Source of the DNA: Aurantimonas coralicida DSM 14790
GTDB lineage: Bacteria > Pseudomonadota > Alphaproteobacteria > Rhizobiales > Rhizobiaceae
Assembly (NCBI RefSeq): GCF_000421645.1
Contig: NZ_ATXK01000002.1
Span: forward strand, 744,001-808,000
Direction of reading: 5' to 3'
DNA length: 64,000 nt
Each line of letters begins with the position of its first letter. The stretch's first letter is position 1. The notes under the pieces are model-generated. The model saw only the letters and a list, made by a program, of their open reading frames with translations. It was not told the DNA's origin and made no database searches. The position numbers were made by a program, and so were the translations under genes. This document shows positions 23,118 through 32,093 of this stretch, one piece after another.

Positions 23118-23678
23118 ATGGCTCACACTGTGATGCCGCGCACCCGTGCGTCTTGCAATACCCCTATCACGTCCATCCGTCCGCTCCTTCAGCATCAGGC
23201 AAGCCTGGCGCCGAGGCCTGACGTTTCACGCCATGCCGTGTTGCTCGCCGACATCGCCTCCGCGCAGCACAATCGCATCGAGCCCGGCGATGAGCCGCCG
23301 GTCGTCCCAGCAGTATTTGCCGGCGCGGCGGTGCCCAGCGTCTCGAAGGGCAGGGCGGGCCCTCCCAACGCTCCCTGCGAACTGGAACGCTCGCCGGCGG
23401 CCGCTCCGCGTCCTGTCCCTGATGAGCGCGTCCCCGACGCACGAGCGACCGCGTCCGTCTCCACGCCGTTCGGCCCGGTGTTCTCTGCCAACGAGATCAC
23501 CGCGACGCGGTGGCTGCTGAAGACGCTCAGCGACGAGCAGCTGTTTCTGGTCCCGCCTGAGGGGATCAATGCCCCCGGCTGCGTCATCGACGACGGTCTG
23601 CTGACCAGGCTCGCCCGGATCCGCGTGATCTGCAGGGTCGACGCAGGCCCGTTCGGCATCCTCGTCACCTCCGCCTAG
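23118..23678 (+). CDS. Hypothetical protein, first gene of the accessory operon
   Basis: A 186-residue protein with a strong ribosome site (TAAGGAG, six bases before the ATG). The first half is Pro/Ala/Arg-rich and probably disordered. The second half has a compact folded-looking part from about residue 115: FGPVFSANEITATRWLLKTLSDEQLFLVPP, then GCVIDDGLLTRLARIRVI. No family is recognised. It sits 144 bases before the next gene in the same direction, and its GC-rich codon use matches the rest of the operon. A long minus-strand frame overlaps it, but the plus frame has the ribosome site. Confidence 0.6.
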   Translation: MAHTVMPRTRASCNTPITSIRPLLQHQASLAPRPDVSRHAVLLADIASAQHNRIEPGDEPPVVPAVFAGAAVPSVSKGRAGPPNAPCELERSPAAAPRPVPDERVPDARATASVSTPFGPVFSANEITATRWLLKTLSDEQLFLVPPEGINAPGCVIDDGLLTRLARIRVICRVDAGPFGILVTSA

Positions 23679-23822
23679 ACAGCCGACGCTGACCATCCCG
23701 CCATGCGGGGTGGCCGACGCGCGATCGTCACGTGTCGCGTGTCGATCGGCGCTGCTCTCGCTCATCCCATCATTCCAGACACGTCGTCCGCCGATCGTCA
23801 TCGCGGATGCGGAGGAACCGCT

Positions 23823-24767
23823 ATGCCCAGAACCAGCAAACTTGGAACCAGCAAACCAGACGGCCGCCGCTCACGGCAGGCCAAGGATGAACCCCGCACC
23901 GCGTCGACACCGGAAGCGCGCGTGCAAAAGCTCGCGCTCGACATCGTCGCCAAGGCGGCGAAGGCCGCTGCAAGTCCGACCCCCGAAGATCCATGCTTCG
24001 GTGCATGGACGCCGTTGCAGGCCTTCGGGCTTTCGGTCACGACTCGCACAGGGCAGGCGCTGCCGGGCGTCATCGCCATCGGCCTTGAAGCCGATCCGCG
24101 GCTGAAGGTGCTCCAGGAAACGCGCCTGCCCATCACAGCAACCGCACTCTCCATCGGCGACCAGGACACGGCCAGGGATGTCGTCCTCGGCGATGACGAT
24201 CGCACCGTCCGGTACCTTGCGGTCGATCTTATCGTCATCGACCGGACCACCGGTCATGCGACGTTGCTCGACGTCAAGCGCGGCAGTGCGCTCTATTCCT
24301 CGCGGGGGCGCCTCGATCTCTGCACTGCCATGGCTGCCTGCGCGCTCACCGCGCCTGCCGCCCTTCGCCGGATCAACGTCTCGATCGCCACGGCGTCATG
24401 GGGGATCATCGACCTTGGAGGGGCTGCCGGTTTTGCCGAGGACCGCTGCGTGTCCGGCGCCAAGATCGACACGTTCTTCGATGTCCCCATCACGCCCCTG
24501 ATCGAGCTGTTCAACCAGACGATCGCGACGGGTTACTCGGCCGAGATGCAGCGATTGGTCGGCCGAGTGTTTGACACGCCGGATGTGACACAAGGCGGCG
24601 CGGACGAATGGACCGAGAGCGATGGCCAGACATCGAGGGAGCTCACGGTCAGGTCGGTCGGTTGCGCTCCCCGTCTGCCGCAGCGCCTGATCGGTCCGCA
24701 TGAACGCCGTCGGCTGGCACTGGTGTCTGGAAGCAGCAGTCGCTCCCGGAAACGGGGTCGGACATGA
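23823..24767 (+). CDS. Hypothetical protein with a possible PD-(D/E)xK-like nuclease core
   Basis: A 314-residue soluble protein. GGAGGAA lies five bases before the ATG at 23823, which fixes the start. An acidic pattern around residues 135-152 (AVDLIVIDRTTGHATLLDVKRG: D135, then D150-V-K152) with surrounding strands resembles the catalytic hairpin of PD-(D/E)xK nucleases. The fit is weak: the spacing is short and no upstream glutamate is certain, so this is inference only. The N-terminus is basic and the C-terminus arginine/serine-rich. The stop overlaps the next start in ATGA, so the two are coupled. No known family is recognised. Confidence 0.65.
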   Translation: MPRTSKLGTSKPDGRRSRQAKDEPRTASTPEARVQKLALDIVAKAAKAAASPTPEDPCFGAWTPLQAFGLSVTTRTGQALPGVIAIGLEADPRLKVLQETRLPITATALSIGDQDTARDVVLGDDDRTVRYLAVDLIVIDRTTGHATLLDVKRGSALYSSRGRLDLCTAMAACALTAPAALRRINVSIATASWGIIDLGGAAGFAEDRCVSGAKIDTFFDVPITPLIELFNQTIATGYSAEMQRLVGRVFDTPDVTQGGADEWTESDGQTSRELTVRSVGCAPRLPQRLIGPHERRRLALVSGSSSRSRKRGRT

Positions 24768-25030
24768 CCATGGTGCCGTTTGCCCGAGGCGACCGGCAGG
24801 GTTCGCGCGAGAGGCGGGGGCGCGATCCGGCTGCGGTCTCGGCGCGGATCTGCGCCATGCCGGCGTCCACCCTGGTGGCCTACACGATCCGCCGCAGCCG
24901 CGCCGGTGCGGCGCGCGGCGAGATCGCGTCGCTGATCGGTCGACTTCGCCAGGTCGATGATCCAACGGCCGCTGTCCTTGCCGATCATCTCGAGCAGTTG
25001 CGGCGCATCCGGATGAGGCAGACGCCGTGA
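24764..25030 (+). CDS. Small basic hypothetical protein
   Basis: An 88-residue, arginine-rich protein whose ATG overlaps the TGA of the previous gene. The C-terminal half (GEIASLIGRLRQVDDPTAAVLADHLEQLRRI) is predicted helical and could be a small interaction domain. No family is recognised. The tight coupling on one side and the AAA+/M41 gene 140 bases downstream suggest that it works with these partners, perhaps as an adaptor. Confidence 0.6.
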   Translation: MTMVPFARGDRQGSRERRGRDPAAVSARICAMPASTLVAYTIRRSRAGAARGEIASLIGRLRQVDDPTAAVLADHLEQLRRIRMRQTP

Positions 25031-25170
25031 CCAAAGGCGCCACCGGATAGCACTGCGTGATGTGCCGTCACACCAAAGGGGAGGGCGCTGCCCTCAGCGC
25101 TCTCCTCCCTCTCCGATCACAGCAACCGGCGTGCCGTGCCGACCGGCCCGAAGACGCGAGGAAGGCCCCG

Positions 25171-27168
25171 ATGCCGACAGATCTGCGAACAGGCTTCGAA
25201 CAGCTGCGCGAGCGCGCGCGAAGGGAACAATACGTCATGCAAGGCGAACTGGAAGACATCGCGGATTCGGGTTCGCACAGGGATCGGATCGTCGGGGCGC
25301 TGAGCCCGTCCGCGCGCCTGTTGTTCGATGCCATCGACGGCAACGTGGCGGCCGCCACACGCTCGCGAGGCGAGCGGACGCTCCTCGTCACCGTCAGGGT
25401 GTTCTCGTCTGAGTGGCTCGATACGGCGCGGCAAGCGGTGAAGGCGTCGATCCGCGCCGCATGGCCCGATCAATACCTGACGATCACCGTTTTGACGGCG
25501 ACGTCCGAGAGCCGGCTCGAGCACGGCTATCCGTTCGAGCTTCAGCGTCTGCCCGAGATGCTGGCCGAGGCGTCACCCTGCCTCTGCCTCTTTCCGCCTG
25601 ACCATGAACCGCAAGAGATGCTGCGCGCCATCTCGGATGCTGTGGTCGAGATCGCCGATCCTGCACGCGAAGATATCGAACGCCTGCTCGGCCTGGGGGA
25701 CGCGTTGCCCCATCTGCCGGACGGCACGATGGGCTCGGCCTACCGGCCGCTCGAACTCGACTTTGCGGTCGGGCGCGGCCGCTCCCCTGCCGAGCGTCTG
25801 CGCCTGCTGCAGGAGATCCGTGAACTGCGGCTGGCGGATGAGGCACGCGAGGGTGCTGGACGCTCTGGCGCAAGCGTGGAAGCGCGGCCGCGCATCGAAG
25901 ACCTGCATGGCTACGGCGACGCCGGGCGATGGGCCCTGCAACTCGTTGCCGACCTGTCCGCCTATCGTAAGGGCACGATCGGCTGGGAGGACGTCGATGC
26001 CGGTGCTCTCTTCGTCGGGCCGCCCGGGACGGGCAAGACCCTGCTGGCCCAGGCCATCGCGAACTCTGCCGGCGTCCACTTCATCGCCACCTCATATGCC
26101 CAATGGCAGTCGAACAGGTCCGGTCATCTGGGGGACGTCACCAAGGCCATTCGTGCCGTGTTCGAGGCGGCCGCGAAGAACCTGCCGGCGATCGTCTTCA
26201 TCGACGAGATCGACACCGTCCAGGGCCGCGGCGGATCCGACAGGTCCGCCGACGCCTGGTTCACGGCGATCGTTACCTGCCTCCTGGAATGTTTGGACGG
26301 GATTGGCCGTCGCGAAGGCGTCGTGGTCATCGCGGCCTGCAATGACGATGCGAACCTCGATGCGGCGCTCCTCCGGTCGGGACGTCTCGACCGGCGGTTC
26401 TGGATCGACCTCCCGGACGAAGCATCATTGGCCGGCATCTTCCGCCACCATCTTGGCGACGGCATCGACCCGTCCGCAATCGATCGGGTCGCGACGCTGT
26501 TTGCCGGAACGCTGTCGGGCGCCGATGTCGTGCGCATTGCCCGCGATGCACGGCGTTGGGCGCGGCTTGCAGGCCGGCCCCTCCAGACCGAGGATCTGAT
26601 CGCGGTTGCGGTTCCCGGCGACGAGCGTGCGCCGGCTGTCCGCCGGCGCATTGCCATCCATGAGGCTGGCCACGCCGTTGCCCGCATGAACTTCGGGCAG
26701 GTGCCGACATCGCTTTCGCTCGTCGAGACGGAACACAGCGGCGGCGCCGTTGTCTTCGATGTCGACGAGGCGTCGTTCGAGGGCCTTCCCGGTGATGTCG
26801 TCAAGGAAGCGGTCTGCATGCTGGCCGGTCGTGCCGCCGAAGAGGTTATCCTCGGTTCGCCCTCAGCAGGTGCCGGTGGCTCTGCCAGTTCCGACCTTGC
26901 CCAGGTGACCCGCATCGTTGCGAACGCGGAGACCTCCCTCGGGTTCGGCGGCACGCTCGTGCATGGCGCACAGATCGACGGCGCGGCGGTCCACCGTCGG
27001 CTGGCACGGCTCTATGCCGAGACGATCGTTCTCGTACGCCGGCACCGGGCCGCGATCGAGGCGCTGGCCCATCTTGCGCTCAAGCGGCGTGTTCTCGGAC
27101 GGGCGGCACTCGCAGAGTTCGCAAGGGGCCACGGCTTCATGGATCCTGACCATGGAGGGCCCGCATGA
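25171..27168 (+). CDS. Soluble AAA+ ATPase fused to M41 (FtsH-type) zinc metalloprotease
   Basis: A 665-residue protein. An N-terminal domain of unknown type (about 1-235) is followed by an AAA+ module: Walker A GPPGTGKT (283-290), Walker B IVFIDEID (341-348), sensor-1 AACNDD, and RSGRLDRR with the arginine finger. A C-terminal M41 peptidase follows, with HEAGH (497-501) and the third zinc ligand Asp575 in ASSDLAQVT. All catalytic residues are present, so it should be an active ATP-dependent protease. It lacks the N-terminal membrane helices of FtsH. AGGAAGG before the ATG at 25171 sets the start. Its stop overlaps the phosphoesterase start (ATGA). Confidence 0.9.
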   Translation: MPTDLRTGFEQLRERARREQYVMQGELEDIADSGSHRDRIVGALSPSARLLFDAIDGNVAAATRSRGERTLLVTVRVFSSEWLDTARQAVKASIRAAWPDQYLTITVLTATSESRLEHGYPFELQRLPEMLAEASPCLCLFPPDHEPQEMLRAISDAVVEIADPAREDIERLLGLGDALPHLPDGTMGSAYRPLELDFAVGRGRSPAERLRLLQEIRELRLADEAREGAGRSGASVEARPRIEDLHGYGDAGRWALQLVADLSAYRKGTIGWEDVDAGALFVGPPGTGKTLLAQAIANSAGVHFIATSYAQWQSNRSGHLGDVTKAIRAVFEAAAKNLPAIVFIDEIDTVQGRGGSDRSADAWFTAIVTCLLECLDGIGRREGVVVIAACNDDANLDAALLRSGRLDRRFWIDLPDEASLAGIFRHHLGDGIDPSAIDRVATLFAGTLSGADVVRIARDARRWARLAGRPLQTEDLIAVAVPGDERAPAVRRRIAIHEAGHAVARMNFGQVPTSLSLVETEHSGGAVVFDVDEASFEGLPGDVVKEAVCMLAGRAAEEVILGSPSAGAGGSASSDLAQVTRIVANAETSLGFGGTLVHGAQIDGAAVHRRLARLYAETIVLVRRHRAAIEALAHLALKRRVLGRAALAEFARGHGFMDPDHGGPA

Positions 27169-28073
27169 CCCGGCTGCTCGTCCTGTCCGACCTTCACCAG
27201 AATGACGGCGGCCGCTCCTTCGATCCGGCAACCGAGATCACCACGCCGTTCGACATTGCGGTCGTTGCGGGCGACTGCGCTGGCAGGCTGACGGCCTCGC
27301 TTACCTGGCTGGGAGAGCGGTTTGCCGGCGTGCCGACGATCTATGTCCCCGGCAATCACGACTGGTACCGCGATGGCTCGGCGTATGGCTTCACCGTCGA
27401 GGACGAGCTTCAGGCGGGCCGCGATCTGGCAGCCAGGCTCGGGATCACGCTCCTGTCCGACGAGGCCGCGACGATCGGGGGCGTGACATTCCTCGGCGCA
27501 ACATTGTGGACCGATCTGCGGTCGGACTCCCACGTCAGCCGCGCGCAGGCCCATGCGGCAGCAAGACGTGGGATGAACGACTACCGCTGCATCCACCGCG
27601 CCTCGTCAACCCGGCGCTCGCGGCGGATCACGCCCGCAACCACGCTCGCCTGGCACCGTGCCTCATGCCGGTTCCTCGGCGACGCGTTCGCCCGTGGCAT
27701 CGATCCACGCCGTACAGTCGTGGTGACGCATCATGCGCCGAGCCTGCGCTCCCTGGCGCTTCCGCATGACCCGCTGGACCATTGCTACGCGTCGGACCTC
27801 GAGCCTGCGATCGAGACGTGGCGGCCACCGATCTGGATCCACGGGCATATCCATGCGGCCCGCGACTACAGGATTGCGGAAACGCGGATAGTCGCGAACC
27901 CGCTTGGCCGTGCCGACGAGGCGGCGGGGTTCGATGCGAACCGGGTGGTCGAAGTGGCATGCCGACCAGGCCACAGCCGAAGCTTATGCCCTGCTTGTGA
28001 CTTCTCCGTTCTTAACCGCGCCCGAAAGCCAATAGTGGAGGGTAACGCCCAAATTCCGGGAACGCAGATGTGA
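27165..28073 (+). CDS. Calcineurin-like metallophosphoesterase
   Basis: A 302-residue enzyme with the full metal-binding set: SDLH (D9, H11), AGDC (D37), PGNHDW (N64, H65), VVTHHAPS and IHGHIH. It should hydrolyse phosphodiesters or phosphomonoesters; nucleic acid, cyclic nucleotide and cofactor are all possible substrates. Its ATG overlaps the stop of the AAA+/M41 gene, so the two products are probably made in a fixed ratio. No signal peptide. The C-terminal 35 residues (after VVEVACRPG) are unlike the domain. The AT-rich gap that follows marks the end of the operon. Confidence 0.92.
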   Translation: MTRLLVLSDLHQNDGGRSFDPATEITTPFDIAVVAGDCAGRLTASLTWLGERFAGVPTIYVPGNHDWYRDGSAYGFTVEDELQAGRDLAARLGITLLSDEAATIGGVTFLGATLWTDLRSDSHVSRAQAHAAARRGMNDYRCIHRASSTRRSRRITPATTLAWHRASCRFLGDAFARGIDPRRTVVVTHHAPSLRSLALPHDPLDHCYASDLEPAIETWRPPIWIHGHIHAARDYRIAETRIVANPLGRADEAAGFDANRVVEVACRPGHSRSLCPACDFSVLNRARKPIVEGNAQIPGTQM

Positions 28074-28139
28074 AACAACAAAACACTTTTCTCTTTCAAT
28101 GAATCGTTTTTTTATATCGAGTAACAGGGGCACTGAACG

Positions 28140-29120
28140 ATGACCAAAAATTATGCACCGGCAACACGAACTGCACTAACGGAAGAGGCGTATTTGCGGC
28201 GCGTGGATAAGCTCCGCATGCAGGGCGCGAGGGAGATGTGTGCGCCGACCATCTTCACGCTTGCTCAGACGGTCGATTGGTTCACCAGTCAGGAGGACCG
28301 CTGGTCCGCGAGCACGGTGCGGCAGTATCGGGCCGCAATTCGGTTTGCCGTAGAACATGGGTACAGACGCGGTCTCGTCGCCAATGCCGAAGTGCTTCTT
28401 GCTGCGCTGACGAAGGACCCATCGCCAAAAACGAAGTGCTCAGTTCGACGGACGTCAGCGAGAAAGCGCAAGAACGTGCCATTTGCGGAGTTCGAACGCG
28501 TGGTGAGAGTTCTGGAGTCCGGGAACGAACTCGATCAGCTTGCAAGCCTGTTCCTCGACTGTAACATCCGCATCGGGTTGCGCCCCATCGAATGGCAGTC
28601 TGTAACTCTCCGGGGGAAAGTCCTCGTCGTGCGCTGCGCGAAGTTTACAAACGATCGTGGGATTGCCGAGTTCAGAGGACTCGATTTGAAGCCGGTCATC
28701 GTTCCCCCTGAGAGGGGCGACTTCGTTAGGACGGTTCAGCGCCTTTTGAACAGACTTGTCTTGGCCGAGAAGGCGGCAGGAGGCTGGCCCACGCTCTGGT
28801 CGCGGATCGCGTCACGAATTGCCAGAGCTTGTCGTGTCCTCGCGATCAAGCGGATCGCCCTCTACACGACGCGGCATATCGCGCTCGCAACCGCAAAGCA
28901 GATCATGGTGCCAGTTGAGGTCGCCGCACTGGCAGGTCATGCGTCCGATCGTACCGCTATGACGCATTACGCCCGACACCGAACGGGGTTTGCTGCGCAT
29001 ATAAACTGCGCAATCCCTGTACCGGGGCTCCTCGCACTCGTACGGCAGCCGCCTCGTTCCGTCCGCCAGCCTGATGGAAAATTTGTGCGTGAACGCCGCA
29101 GTTCCGCGCCTGGTTATTGA
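28140..29120 (+). CDS. Second tyrosine-recombinase-like protein
   Basis: A 326-residue protein. A SAM-like N-terminal DNA-binding part (TVDWFTSQEDRWSASTVRQYRAAI) is followed by a catalytic domain with GLRPIEW (first arginine), LYTTRHIALA, LAGHASDRTA and the candidate nucleophile in MTHYARH. In the usual HxxR box the histidine is replaced by tyrosine (YTTR), which some active recombinases also show. About 20 residues of Pro/Arg-rich tail follow. AGGGGC precedes the ATG. It may mark the right side of the protease/phosphoesterase module, or belong to a different element; the target site is not known. Confidence 0.82.
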   Translation: MTKNYAPATRTALTEEAYLRRVDKLRMQGAREMCAPTIFTLAQTVDWFTSQEDRWSASTVRQYRAAIRFAVEHGYRRGLVANAEVLLAALTKDPSPKTKCSVRRTSARKRKNVPFAEFERVVRVLESGNELDQLASLFLDCNIRIGLRPIEWQSVTLRGKVLVVRCAKFTNDRGIAEFRGLDLKPVIVPPERGDFVRTVQRLLNRLVLAEKAAGGWPTLWSRIASRIARACRVLAIKRIALYTTRHIALATAKQIMVPVEVAALAGHASDRTAMTHYARHRTGFAAHINCAIPVPGLLALVRQPPRSVRQPDGKFVRERRSSAPGY

Positions 29121-29643
29121 ATCGGTAAAGGGTAGAGTTCCAAGGCTCGATTGCGGCGGGGGCGGCAGCTAAGCGCCCTTTCCGGTCGTTCGAAGAACCT
29201 TGACAATATCCCAGAAGCGGACGTTGGTTTGAAACCGAGTGACAATCCGATAGGGGGCAGCTTCGATCCGATGGTTGGTTGCGAAAGGCAGCCGAAGCCT
29301 AAACCAGATGCGGCCTGGATGCGGTCACGTACGACCTGCAAGGGCAGTAGTACGTTTCGACTGCATCCTGTGGCAATAAATATAAGACATTCAACCAGGC
29401 TGAATGATCGTTTCACCCGTTCAGGGCTCATCGAGCTGTACTTCGATGATTTGGCGAAGCGCAACCGGACGCAAGGACGGCTGCCAAAGGCTGAGGACTC
29501 ATGGACGGCCATCGACATCTGACGACTGGCTAGGCGCAACCCCGTGGGTGAAGTGAAGCTCACTGCTTCGGTCGTAATCTTAGCCGAGCTTTTACTGTTA
29601 TCCCTGCAAGGTGCGGTATCGCGAATTCCGGGGTTCCGCCGTA
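29121..29643 (+). other. Gene-free stretch between recombinase and GGDEF-EAL gene
   Basis: I see no supported gene in these 523 bases. A 179-codon minus-strand frame (29114-29653) has no ribosome site and Ser/Arg-rich shadow composition. The promoter of the GGDEF-EAL gene must lie here, but no clear -35/-10 pair was found. Confidence 0.45.
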
Positions 29644-31269
29644 ATGCAAACACGTCAATTTATCCCAGCACGCGAAGGGCTTCTTGACGCGGCAATCTCT
29701 CGGCTGACGGTACCCGTTCTCGTTCTCGACGAAGACGGCACCGTTGTCGCTGCCAGTGCAGGAGCGGAGGCGGTACTCGGGAAGCATGTCATCAGCGACG
29801 ATGTCGGATCACTTCTCCTCGCTAACGCCGCCGGCGATTACTCTACAGCGGGTCCGGCGCGGCACGACTGGATCCGTACAGTCATTGGCAGTGTCCTGCC
29901 CGTCCGCATCGAGCCTCTCGGTGAAGCAGGGTTCCTTCTTACGATCGACCCTGAATTGGCTCAGACCATTCTGGAGGAGCACCAGGTTCCAGACGACCTG
30001 ACGGGACTCCCACGGCGCAAGGAACTTTTGACGAGGCTGAGCACCGCTCTCGAGAATGCTCGTCGTGACGAGCTTCAGGTCGCCGTGCATTGTCTCGACC
30101 TCGACCGCTTCAAAATCGTCAACGATACCTTAGGCCATCCCATCGGTGACGCGCTTCTCAGAAAGGTCGTCCAACGGATGCAGTCCGCATGCCGGAAGAG
30201 TGATCTCATCGCGCGGGTGGGAGGCGACGAGTTCGTCATTGTCCAAGAGGGTGTACAAACCGTTGAAGCGGCAGAGGCGTTGGCCAAGCGTCTCGTTGAT
30301 CTCGTCGGTCGAACCTACGTCCTGCGTGGGCATACGGTGAATATCGGTGTGAGTATCGGTGTCATGTTGTCCGATGGGGAATCGGATCCAGACACATTGA
30401 TGCGAAGTGGAGACCTTGCTCTCTATCAGGCGAAGAGCGCGGGCCGAGGGTGCTTCGCGGTCTTCGAGCCGTCAATGGACATGGCAATGCAGGAGAGGCG
30501 GACTCTCGAGATCGATCTGCGCAGGGCGCTGGCGCTGAGAGAGTTCGAACTCGATTACCAGCCGCAGATCGACCTCTCATCCGATTGCCCTGTCGGCTTT
30601 GAAGCACTCCTGCGGTGGAACCACCCCAAACGTGGCCGCGTCTCGCCGCTCGCCTTCATACCGCTGGCCGAGGAAACAGGCCTGATAACGCCGATCGGCG
30701 AATGGGTGATCCGAACCGCGTGTCACGAGGCTTCATCCTGGCCCGGTGACATCTCCATAGCCATCAACATCTCCGCCGTACAGTTCCGCGGCGGCGGCCT
30801 TGTCGAGACGGTCCTGTCCGCGCTTTCCCAATCCGGTCTGAGGCCGGAGCTGCTCGAACTGGAAATCACCGAGAGCTCCCTGATCGACAATACGGAGATG
30901 GTGTTGTCGACCCTGCGGCAACTCAAGGAAATCGGCGTTCGGATTTCGATGGACGATTTCGGCACGGGATATTCCTCGCTCAGCTACCTCCAGAAATTTC
31001 CGTTCGATAAGATCAAGATCGATCAGTCCTTCGTCCGCGGCGCGGATGAGAGCAACAATTGCGGAGCCCTCCTCAAAGCCATCGCAAGCATTGGCGCCAG
31101 TCTAGGTATGAAGACAACAGCTGAAGGTGTCGAGACTGAAGACCAACTAACCCGAATTCGGAACGAGGGCTGCACGCAGGTCCAAGGTTATCTCACCGGA
31201 CGTCCAATGGGCGCTGGTGCCATCAACTCGTTCCTCGAAAAGAAGCTGACGAAAGACCTCTGCGCATGA
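29644..31269 (+). CDS. Diguanylate cyclase / c-di-GMP phosphodiesterase (PAS-GGDEF-EAL)
   Basis: A 541-residue cytoplasmic protein. A short PAS-like part (about 15-50, PVLVLDEDGTVVAASAGAEAVLG) comes first. The GGDEF domain has DLTGLPRRKELL and an intact VGGDEF. The EAL domain has FEALLRW, the second motif ITESSLID, DDFGTGYSSL with its metal-binding aspartates, KIDQSFV and AEGVE. Both domains keep their catalytic residues, so synthesis and breakdown of c-di-GMP are both possible. I chose the ATG at 29644; a GTG at 29611 would add 11 residues, and neither has a strong ribosome site. It is coupled by ATGA to the BLUF gene. Confidence 0.93.
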   Translation: MQTRQFIPAREGLLDAAISRLTVPVLVLDEDGTVVAASAGAEAVLGKHVISDDVGSLLLANAAGDYSTAGPARHDWIRTVIGSVLPVRIEPLGEAGFLLTIDPELAQTILEEHQVPDDLTGLPRRKELLTRLSTALENARRDELQVAVHCLDLDRFKIVNDTLGHPIGDALLRKVVQRMQSACRKSDLIARVGGDEFVIVQEGVQTVEAAEALAKRLVDLVGRTYVLRGHTVNIGVSIGVMLSDGESDPDTLMRSGDLALYQAKSAGRGCFAVFEPSMDMAMQERRTLEIDLRRALALREFELDYQPQIDLSSDCPVGFEALLRWNHPKRGRVSPLAFIPLAEETGLITPIGEWVIRTACHEASSWPGDISIAINISAVQFRGGGLVETVLSALSQSGLRPELLELEITESSLIDNTEMVLSTLRQLKEIGVRISMDDFGTGYSSLSYLQKFPFDKIKIDQSFVRGADESNNCGALLKAIASIGASLGMKTTAEGVETEDQLTRIRNEGCTQVQGYLTGRPMGAGAINSFLEKKLTKDLCA

Positions 31270-31709
31270 GCAACGACCTCCACAAGTTGGTCTATTACAG
31301 CCGCAACCGTATGGTGGCGGACGATACGGAACTGCGTGACGCGGTCCAGCAAATCCTTGCAACCAGCCAGGAAAACAATCTGCAAGCCGGGGTCACCGGC
31401 GCGCTGATGTTCAACTCGGGCTGCTTCGCCCAGATTCTAGAAGGTCCGATGGACGCTCTCGAAGAGACGTTTGAGCGTATCCAACAGGACGAAAGGCACG
31501 GCGACGTCTCGCTGCTGGCCTTCCAGCCGACGACCACTCGCACCTTCGAGAATTGGTCGATGGCCTTCGTAGGCTCATCGCTGGACGATGCGGCGCGATT
31601 TGCGGATGTTGCCCGAGCAACGGCGTTCGATCCCAGTCGCATGGACGGTGATCGTATCCATCAGATCCTTCGTGACCTGACGATTGCCGAAGAGAATGCC
31701 GCAGTTTGA
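31266..31709 (+). CDS. BLUF-domain blue-light sensor
   Basis: A 147-residue protein: a complete BLUF domain (FAD-binding blue-light photoreceptor, about 1-95) plus a short helical tail. The key residues are visible: tyrosine in LVYYSRN, asparagine in NNLQAGVTGAL, glutamine in FAQILEGP, and NWSMAF with the tryptophan. BLUF domains pass a light signal to a partner. The ATGA overlap with the GGDEF-EAL gene makes that protein the obvious partner, so blue light would tune c-di-GMP. In BlrP1 and YcgF the BLUF and EAL parts are fused; here they are separate. Confidence 0.93.
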   Translation: MSNDLHKLVYYSRNRMVADDTELRDAVQQILATSQENNLQAGVTGALMFNSGCFAQILEGPMDALEETFERIQQDERHGDVSLLAFQPTTTRTFENWSMAFVGSSLDDAARFADVARATAFDPSRMDGDRIHQILRDLTIAEENAAV

Positions 31710-31907
31710 CGGCTATAGATATTGTTCGTGCAGGCGATGCATCTGATGGTGGCGCCAACAAAGAGCCGCTTGATACGGAGCAAGCCATACGACCCAAATG
31801 GGTATAATTATTGGCGAATTATCAGAGATACGTGGAACTGTTGCGATCGCGTGCCATTGATTAGCTGCGAACAGAAATTGTGTAGCGCGATGCGCTAGGA
31901 AAATACG

Positions 31908-32093
31908 ATGGCGACCCTACGAAACGCAGTCTTGGTCCTCGCAGCAAACCCGGATGTCCGCCGCTTCTTGACGACCCGTGCTGGCTTGAACATTGAGTCC
32001 AGTTCTCCGGACATCTTCGCCGAAAAGCTTGCCCGGCTCGACGAGGTGGTCGCAGCTCAGCGCATCAGCCCGGAAAAGAAACAGCCAACATAG
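31908..32093 (+). CDS. Small hypothetical protein
   Basis: A 61-residue protein, MATLRNAVLVLAANPDVRRFL and onward, with AGGA seven bases before the ATG. It looks like a small helical soluble protein; no family is recognised. It lies 198 bases downstream of the BLUF gene and may be independent. Confidence 0.4.
   Translation: MATLRNAVLVLAANPDVRRFLTTRAGLNIESSSPDIFAEKLARLDEVVAAQRISPEKKQPT

Noticed and set aside
29150-29175. Match to the tRNA-Gln 3' end (CTGCCGCCCC) as a right attachment site
   Set aside because: Only ten bases match and it is in inverted orientation; integration would give a direct repeat.
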